Assembly (NCBI GenBank): GCA_022828595.1
Contig: JAKGHH010000005.1
Coordinates: 26,052,193-26,116,192 of the forward strand
Reading direction: 5' to 3'
Origin: Nelumbo lutea
Lineage: Eukaryota > Streptophyta > Magnoliopsida > Proteales > Nelumbonaceae
DNA: 64,000 nt
Made by a program: the position numbers and the translations under genes. Position 1 is the stretch's first letter. Each line of letters starts with the position of its first letter. The notes under the pieces are model-generated. The model searched no databases. It was given only the letters and a program-made list of their open reading frames with translations, and was not told where the DNA came from. Shown one piece after another: positions 23,925 through 33,100 of this stretch.

Positions 23925-26900
23925 TATTATTATTATTAAATTTTGTATTTTGTTTCCGTCATAAATAAAAATAATTTTTATTTTAACAATAAATTTTATT
24001 TAATATGATGAATATATAACATTAGAAATCTTCCCAAATGTTTTCGGCAAAATTCAGTACTTTTTCATTTTTTGTGTTCTATCATTTTTCTAAATATTTA
24101 TTATTCAATTATGGCATCATAAGTTTCTTTAAAAAGTTGGATCATTGATCCACCATCTAGATAAGAAATTTTTTTACTTAAATTTTATATTATAAACCGT
24201 TGTCATATGTTTCATTTAACTACAATTTTCTCAAAAACCGTAGCTAAAAATTGATCCACAATTGAGTCTTTAGCCACGAAAAATGCACAAACTGTGCCTA
24301 TATGAAACCTTTAGCTATGGTTTTTTTAGAAAAAGTGTAACTCTAAGTTAATTAAAATTTTCTTTTAGCTACGAACATAAGTTAAACCATTACTATATAT
24401 GGTTTATAGCTACGGTTTTATCTGTCGTTATAGATACAGTTTATGCTCATTTTTGCCTTTAACTATGAACTAAAACCGTAGCTAAAAGTCACTTATAGCT
24501 ACGGATCATACCTTCTGTAGCTATATGCTATAGCCATCGCAATATAGGCTATGGTTTCTCATCCATAGCTAAACCATAACTATAAACCTATACGGTTTTC
24601 TTTAACTTTCAGCTACGTACGGTTTTATCCGTAGCTAAAGGTAATTTTTAAAATCTTATAATATGGGTATTTGTCAGCCTAACAGTTTTAAATTTTTAAA
24701 CAATCACTATACATTTATTATTAGAGATTTCTTTACTTTTCCAAGAAATATCTATAATTAGGACTGAACACTTTACGAAATAAATGGAATAACAAGGAGC
24801 AATTCCTACCTCTTTTTTAATTTCTTTGACCCGATCCTGATATGCCTTGTCAGTTTGTTCATGCAGTTTTATAAAAAGCTCGTTTTTATATGATTTTCCG
24901 TCATTCTCGGCCAACACCTTGTCCATAAGGGAGTAAAATTGCTTCACTTGATAATCTCTTTTTTCTTTATCCTTGGTTTTGTTATCGAAAGCCAGAATCC
25001 GGTTTTCATAAGAGCCAAGAACTACCTGCATACACATTAACAAAAACAGAAACAAAGATATTATTAATATTTAACGTCTCCTATGAAAGTAGTAGTGCAT
25101 ATTAGTTTTTTTTTTGTGTAAAATAGGAATATTTTAAAATCGATCTGGAGAACGAATCGGTCAAGGGTCTGGTTTTCGGGTCGAATGGTCTGACCATTCA
25201 AATCGAACGATCAATCCATTCTAACAAAAAAGTAAAAAATGGTCAAAATCGTTGAACGATTCAAACGGTTCAACCACCCGGGCCAACGATTTGCTGACCG
25301 AATCAACATTTCTTTTATAGATATCCGGTTTTGGTGAAAAATAGACCGGTTCCCAATTTTTCCGGTCTGACCGTCCGGTCCAGACCGGTTTTAAAAACCA
25401 TGGTGTTAAGAATAATAAAGTAATTTATAATAGATGAAGCAGGTAATGGCTTCACACTATATACTAGAGATCAATTTATTATTATATAGAGATTTACATT
25501 ATATTGCTTAGTTAGCTTATAGCATGGTGCTATTGCATCAATAGATGCATTTAAGTACTTAAATAGAATACTTAAATAGGGTTGGATGTTAAGTACTGTG
25601 GCTATTTTTCTACTTGAAATGCTGCCATATCAGTGCCATTTAGGCATTTTGATTTTAATGGTCAATGGTTTTGAGACTGTTTTGAATTAAAACAGCTATA
25701 AAATGTTTCTACTTAAAATGTAAATAAGGGTATATCTGTTTTGAGAGGCAAAGTCTTGACTAAAGTGGTGCTGACATGGATATTTCTCACCAAATAGGAT
25801 TCAATTCCAAAGAGTGTTTTTTTTTTTTTTTTACTTCGAACAAAGAGTTATTTTTGTTTTAAGTATAAATGGCAGTTCAATCAAATAGAAGTTTTATGGC
25901 ATAATTCTTAAACTAAAACATATTAATGCTATAAATGTGTCTACTTTAATTGCTTAGTTTTACTGGCCAATAGTGATGTGTAAATATTATAGCAATAATT
26001 TGAAATTAAATCTATTGATTAAAATAATAATGAATATATTTTATAAATAGAAATAGTAGAAGAGGTTTCAACTTTCAATTGCCAATCTAGCTCTAAAGCA
26101 AGATGTGTCTTTGGTATAAAAGAATAGGTGACATACAAAATTGTAGTAATTATCATTCAACCAAGCTAGTTTGGAAATGGTGATTGAGCAAATAACCAAG
26201 AAATGAAATTAATGCACAAAAAATTATTTTGAATCCATGTCATGGAGATCAACTATGGAACCTAGTTTTTTCATAGGGGAATAATGAAAAAGTTTAGGCC
26301 ACTGTAAATGAGAGTTGGGGTAGACTATACACCCCGGTCCAATTTTGCAAGCATTTGGTAGAGGTGTTAATACACCTCGTAAATCGGTGTAAAAATCCAT
26401 CCTTGTCAGTATTTTCCTCAAAATTTGGTGAAAAGTTTACATCAAACTCTATCTCTTTTAAACTAAATGAAACTTCTCTATCTCCATATAAAAACAGGGC
26501 CTAAGGCTTTTGTCATCTTGTACTTTTCTCCTCGAAGATATCCTTCCAAATCTAGGGCAAGGGTTCCGGCATCATGAAAAAGCAGTCAAGAGAATCGACA
26601 ACCAAAAAAACTAAAACCGGTGAGAACACAAGTGTTCACTAGTCAATGCCCTCTTAGTTGGGTTTGAAAAGAAATCTCTGATTCTGACCAGAGAAAACCA
26701 AACCGATGAGAAAATGAGCAGCCATCGTCATCAATTGTTGTCTCTCAGATTCTGAGCGGAGAAAACTAAAACAGGTGAGAACACGAGCAATCATCACCAA
26801 TAATAGTCGTCTCTTAGATTCTAAGCGGATAAAACTAAAACCGGTGAGTACATGAGCAACTATCATCATCAATGATCGTCTCTTAGATTTTGAGCGGAGA

Positions 26901-27063
26901 AAACTAAAACCAAAAAGAACACGAGCAACTATCCTTCTCCCCCGGTTCTCTCTTTCTCTCTCTACCTTTCTGGTAAAACTCCCACTGCAACGAACTAGAA
27001 AACAAAGTAACCTCCATTTACATTGATGTAACCAATCAGGACGAGTGTAAATGGGCACCATCC

Positions 27064-27121
<58 letters not shown>

Positions 27122-30100
27122 CTCTTTGATAAATTTTCTGCTGCAACAAACCAAAAAATAGAGTAACCTCCATTTATGTTGATGTAACCAAACAGGACGA
27201 GTGTAAATGGGCACAATGGTCAGTCCATATTTTACACTCTCACTAAACCATCGTATCTCAACTCCATTAGTGTAAAAGTGCATTTATACCAGAAACAAAT
27301 GCAGCCTTAGGGAATAAAAGAAAGATCAACACTTAGTATGTTTTTACTTAAAAAATGCATTTCACAGGGTCTTTATAGAAATCTTTTGGTGTGTTTTAGC
27401 ACAATATTAGAATAAGATTCGTATAACTTAGATACCTGAGATTGGTGGATACAGGTTCAAAAGTACTTTACCTAGCTTGGCTTAAACTCGACAAGACCTA
27501 GATATAGGGTTTATGTACCTATGAATCTAGTTTGAACATGACCGGTTGACAACTTTAGTCTCTAAGAAGAAATTTAGGATCCTTGCAGCAAAAAAAAGAC
27601 AAAAAATGTAAGATCCTTAGGTAGAATTACATATATGTAATTATAGGCTTTTTTTATTGTGAAGGGATGAGATTAGTTTGGTGCCTTTAATTCCCAATGA
27701 AAGGCTTTTCTATATGTTAAAGGTTTTATCATAGATAAAAAATGGTTAAAGTAAGATTTGATTGTTAAATAAAGGGTCATTTATTAAAACACCCCCTATA
27801 GTTTCATGGAAAATGACAATTTTAACCTTATAGTTTGCATTTTACTAAAACAACCCCTATAAAAATACTTTTATAAAAATGCTTTTATAAAAGTAATTTA
27901 ATAAAAGTATTTTCATAAGGGTATATTTTGAAAATTTGAAAGAAAATGAAGGACAAAATAATCACAAATGCTTATTTAAGTGCTTATTGGAGAAAAAAGA
28001 CTACCAAATACCCAATATGAAATAAGTGCTTATTTTAAAAAAGTTGGGTGCCAAATACAAATAAGTACTTATTTCAGTAAGTACTTATTCAATAAATACT
28101 TATTTTTAACATAAGCACTCCCAAACATGGCCTAAATTAAGTTAGTTTTCAAGAATTCTAGATTGAGTTGTAGAACTTTTGTACATGAATCATAGTTAGA
28201 CTAAGTGGGTAATATCAAAATGAGTATAGTAAGAATAAGAACTAGGGAAAATTATTGCAAACAGTGCTGAACACTAAAGCTACTAATAGGTGTTGTTTTG
28301 GGGTGCAAATTACTAGAGTGTAAAGGAGGAACAAGGAAACTTCCATTAGTGAAGATTGTTTGCTAACATTTTCTTGTACAATAGAGATTTTCTTGCATAT
28401 CATATTATCTTTAGAACATATACAAATACAAGAAAAAGGTATAAAATTAATAAAAGGAAAACTAATAAAAGATAACAAGAAATACATGGGAGATCTTGTG
28501 ATTAAGAGTCAAAAACTGATTAATTTGCTTTTATTTATTTCAACTAACATAGATTTAAGGGCATATAGCTTTCCCTGATGAAGTAGTTTAATTTGATTTA
28601 ACATGGGGCATTGGTTCACTCCAAAAGATATGTGATTGATGTTATTGAGTGGAATCCACTTATGGGTTTTTGTAGCTTTTAGGTCTCCTAAATAGTCTAT
28701 TTGAGTTAAAGTGCTCAAATCTAAAGAAATGTTCCTAAAAATATTGAAAAGTGTAATGAATACACTTGGAAAAGGTTCAACTTGGGGGCTATTTGATAAC
28801 AGTTGAAAATGCTGAACTGAAAAGCTTATTTCCTTGTCTTTTAACGAATAAACTTTTAAGAAGGTTGTGTTGTGGGTTCCTTAATGGTTGAAGCTGAAAT
28901 TACATAGATCACTATACCACCATAAAAAAAATTATTTTTAATTATTTTAACAACTAAAAGACTAAAAGACAAGCAATGTTTTTTTTTTTAATTTATTTCA
29001 GCAACTTTAACCTTCATCAAATGACCCCCAGGGTTGAATAATGAATTCAAGGGATAGCATTCACTATTAAAGGGTATTTTTTCTCAGGGTATGGTAAGTG
29101 GGTCCCATTGATCAATTTGAGAGCCCTACCGAAACTCCAAACCAACTAAAAGTGAATTATTCATCCAATTGGGGCTTAAACGGGTAAAGTTTGATCTAAA
29201 CTCTTTGTAGGGTGTATTTTAAGGTGAAAATAATCAATTTGGGCATATTTAGTAGGTTTTTCAATCATTAAATGAATTAATGATTTACTTAGGTCTATTT
29301 AATTAATTTATTTCAGTGAATGAAAAAAATTAAGTGGTAATTAGTAATCATTTTTCTAATATTAATTCATAAAATATCCGTGTATAACTAAATGAAATAA
29401 TAGTATCATGATCAACAAAACATATAAAGGTGTCAATGGACCGGTTTTGGATTGGACCTCGTCCAGTCCAAAATCAATTTGGAAGGATTGGACGGACCAA
29501 TAAGACATATTGGATTGGACCAATCCAATCGAAAATATTTATTAGATTGGATTGGACCTGGTCCGTCCATAAAAAAATTATATTGGTTTGGGTTGGGTTA
29601 AGCCAATATCTGGTCTATTGATATAAGATAAGGATATATGTGTCAATGGACCAGGTTTGGGTTGAAACCAATCTAAATCAAAATGAATTTGAACAGATTG
29701 AATGGTCCAGACATTGAACTGGACTGGTCCAAATTGGTCCAAAACATTCATTAGATTGGATTAGACCTAATCCATTTATAACAGACTCACATTGAACTGG
29801 ATCGGATTCGACCAAATCCAATCCAATTGACACCCCTAAAAACATATACAGTAGTGACAAACAAATCAAATTTCACAATAAAAGAAAGGTTGATTTCGAA
29901 GTGAAACATAACCTTCAAAGGCTGATTGCATTCACCAGCCAAGATATCATCTAATGTCTCATCATCATCCAGTTCATCTTCATGAGTGAAAACAATGATC
30001 ACATAATTGGTAATATTATCTCCAAAAAGAATCTTTAGGCTTTGGATTGCAGTTGCTTCCTCTTTCCTAAAAGGGGAATTAAGAGATAAAACCACAACAA

Positions 30101-33100
30101 TTGCGTGGATCCCATCCTTCGCTAATTTAATACAATTAACAATCTCATTGATGACGAAATCAGCTCCAAGTGAAAAATTAATGAGTCCTGCAAAAAAAAA
30201 ATCCATCAATATTTGGAAAAATCTATACTGCAAGCTAGAGAGACATGATAATACCGGAGAGGTATTCACCATTCAAAAACCCCGGTGAATTTTGATTAAG
30301 ACCAAGTGATTGATTACCAAGTTTTATGACACCGATTCATTGGTGACAAGTTTTTCAGGTATCATAGTCGAACCCTTAATATTTTATTTAACAGCAGTCT
30401 GACTGTTTGATCATAATTGGAAGCCCTGAAAGGTAAAAAAACTTAAAATAAGATGCATTTTCTATCTCTTATGGAGATAAATAACATTTTATCGGAATAA
30501 TTGAATGAAATTATTGATGCTATTAATGTTCGGGATTTAGTTCTTTAAATTCTAAAGTTAAATAGAGCCCTCTTTGTAAAGTTCCGTACCTTTTATGGCC
30601 ATTTTCTTGTGATACAAGGGTTCTTATACATTTATAAACCATAAAATGATATTCTGTATGGCTAGTATTCTGATTTTTTTATTCATGTATTCTAATAAAT
30701 TTTGTTTGACACTCATTTTTTATTTTATAAATTTAGTTTATTATTTTATTTAATTTTTGTATGTATATCTTTATTATTTAATTTAAAAGATTAAATCAAG
30801 TTTTATTTTTAATTAATAACCCACTTTACGGATCCAAATTTATTTGGAATGAGTTTTTATTCTTTTCCTTTTTTTTAGAAGTAAATACCCCCGACGTTTT
30901 TGAGAGTAGAGATAACTACCATTTGAGTGGATGAACACATGTTTGAAGAAAGAGGCTTTTTGTTTGAGTCTGAGAATAACCACTTTTAATTGAAATGCTC
31001 TTTCTTGAAAAAATAATGCCATGTTTGGTTTAATTCTCATTCTTTTTCATTCTTACCCAAGATGAAATTCTAAAATGGAAAAGAATAGGTAAAAATAGGC
31101 AGAATGAGAAAATATTGCTATGAACCAAACACTTTTTTCCTAAAAATGAATTCTTTTTAGACTAACAAGTGTCCTATGTTGCTCATTTTCATTCTTAAAA
31201 AAAAAAAAAAAATTGTGCAAGTATTCACAAACCGCCAGCCTAGGTCTTCAATAGTCAATGTTTACCAATTGGCATAGATATTTTGTAAAAGTACTTTCGT
31301 AGAAGTGCTTTTATAAAAGTACTTTCGTAGAAGTGCTTTTATAAAAGTACTTTCATAAAAGTGTTTTTATAAAAGTACTTTCATAAAAGTGCTTTAGTAA
31401 AGTACTTTTATAAAAGTGCTTCCATAAAAGTACTTCCGTAAAAGTGTTTTTACAAAAGTGTTTTTGTAAAAGTACTTCCATAAAAGTGTTTTCATAAATG
31501 TACTTCCATAGAAGTGCTTTTATAAAAGCACTTTCGTAAAAGTATTTCCACAAAAGTGCTTTCATGTAAAAGTATTTTCATAAAAGTGCTTTCGTAAAAG
31601 TGATTTCATAAAAGTGCTTTGATGTAAAAGTAGTTTTATAAAATTGATTTCGTAAAAGTAATTTTATAAAAGTGTTTTCATAAAAGTACATTTGTAAAAG
31701 TGCTTTTGCAAAAGTAAACATCTATGATAATAGTTTTATAGGTAGAGTTTCCTCAAAGAATGAAATGAGCAAGATGGGGCATGATTATTTTTCATGTTGT
31801 AGGCTAGTCAGTTTTTGTGTTATGATGTTGATTTTTCATTCTAAAAAGAATGTGGTCATTGGAAAGAATTTTGTAACCAAACACTCTAATGTTATTCATT
31901 ATTGCCCATTCTTGAAATGAGCAAGAATTACGAGAATGAGGCAACCAAACATGGCCTAAGATGCCACTTGTCTAAGGGCCTTTCTAAGTGAGATATTCAT
32001 ATCCTCCGGGGAAAGTTCTCCACAAGGTGTTTCCCATGTTTTGGGCTTTTGACATTTTGGTACAAGGATTGGTTAAATAAAGGATAAGTTACAGATAGAT
32101 ACCCTAGAATTTCAATTGCAACACTTGAGTTTCCTGAACTCTAAAAAATAGACACTTGGATCCATCCATTATTATTCCGTTAGTTAAACATTACATAATC
32201 ACAAAAATGCCCTTATTGTGTATTTTTTAGATCACTCTGCGGAGTAAAATCATCACTAGAGAATGCCCTTGTTGGAAAATTTGAATATATTATTTGCTGT
32301 CCATGTGAGAATGTCATCATGGGGAGACATTTTACTTGAGAATGATCTCAAAAATATACAAGAAGGGTATTTTTGGTATTATGTCATTTTTAACTAATGG
32401 AATACTAACGGATGGACCAAGTGTTTATTTTTTAAAGTTTAGGGTACTCAAGTATTGCAATTGAAAGTCCAATGCCTATCTATCATTACCCCCAAAGTAT
32501 AGGGTACCTATATGTAATTTACCCTTAAGGCTCAGTTTGGAAGGAGTATAAATACAAATATGTACAGTGCAAAACCATGTACTTTGAACTATTTTGTGTA
32601 TAAATACACATGTATAGTTTGGAAGGAGTACAAATGCAAAATTGTATAGTACAAATACAAGTAATATAATACAAAATACAAGGTTTTGCACTCTACATAA
32701 TTGCATTTGTACTCCTTCCAAACAGGGCCTAATTAAAACAAGAAAAAAGCATTGCCATAGGCTTGGTCTATGGGAAAGGGAAATGATGGAAATGAATGTT
32801 TCCCAGTTTTTTATTGAAAGATGCTATAGGTGAGGTGGGAAATGGCTAGGATTGTACTTCTCAATTTTTGGAATTAAAGTCTCACAATTTGTTGCGAAAA
32901 GAGTGTCAAAAAGAGCAAGGTGGCATTTGATAAATCTGAAATTTTAGATTTGAAAAGTTAAAAATATATTAAAAGTGTCTAAAATCTGAGAAGAGGTATG
33001 AATGCTTTTCTACTTTTTAGAGGCTCTCAATAGATAAAGTTGTTTGTGTTGGATCAACCTTTCAACATCTAGAATTCCCTAAATTACTATTTTACCCCTA

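Noticed and set aside
26654..27283. A 209-codon minus-strand reading frame
   Set aside because: It runs through the 69-bp tandem units and the CT tract and encodes only repeat-derived Arg/Glu-rich peptide; no domain and no gene context.
31353..31565. A 70-codon minus-strand frame of repeated LLWKxFYES-like peptides
   Set aside because: Product of the 15-bp minisatellite; periodicity explains the absence of stops.
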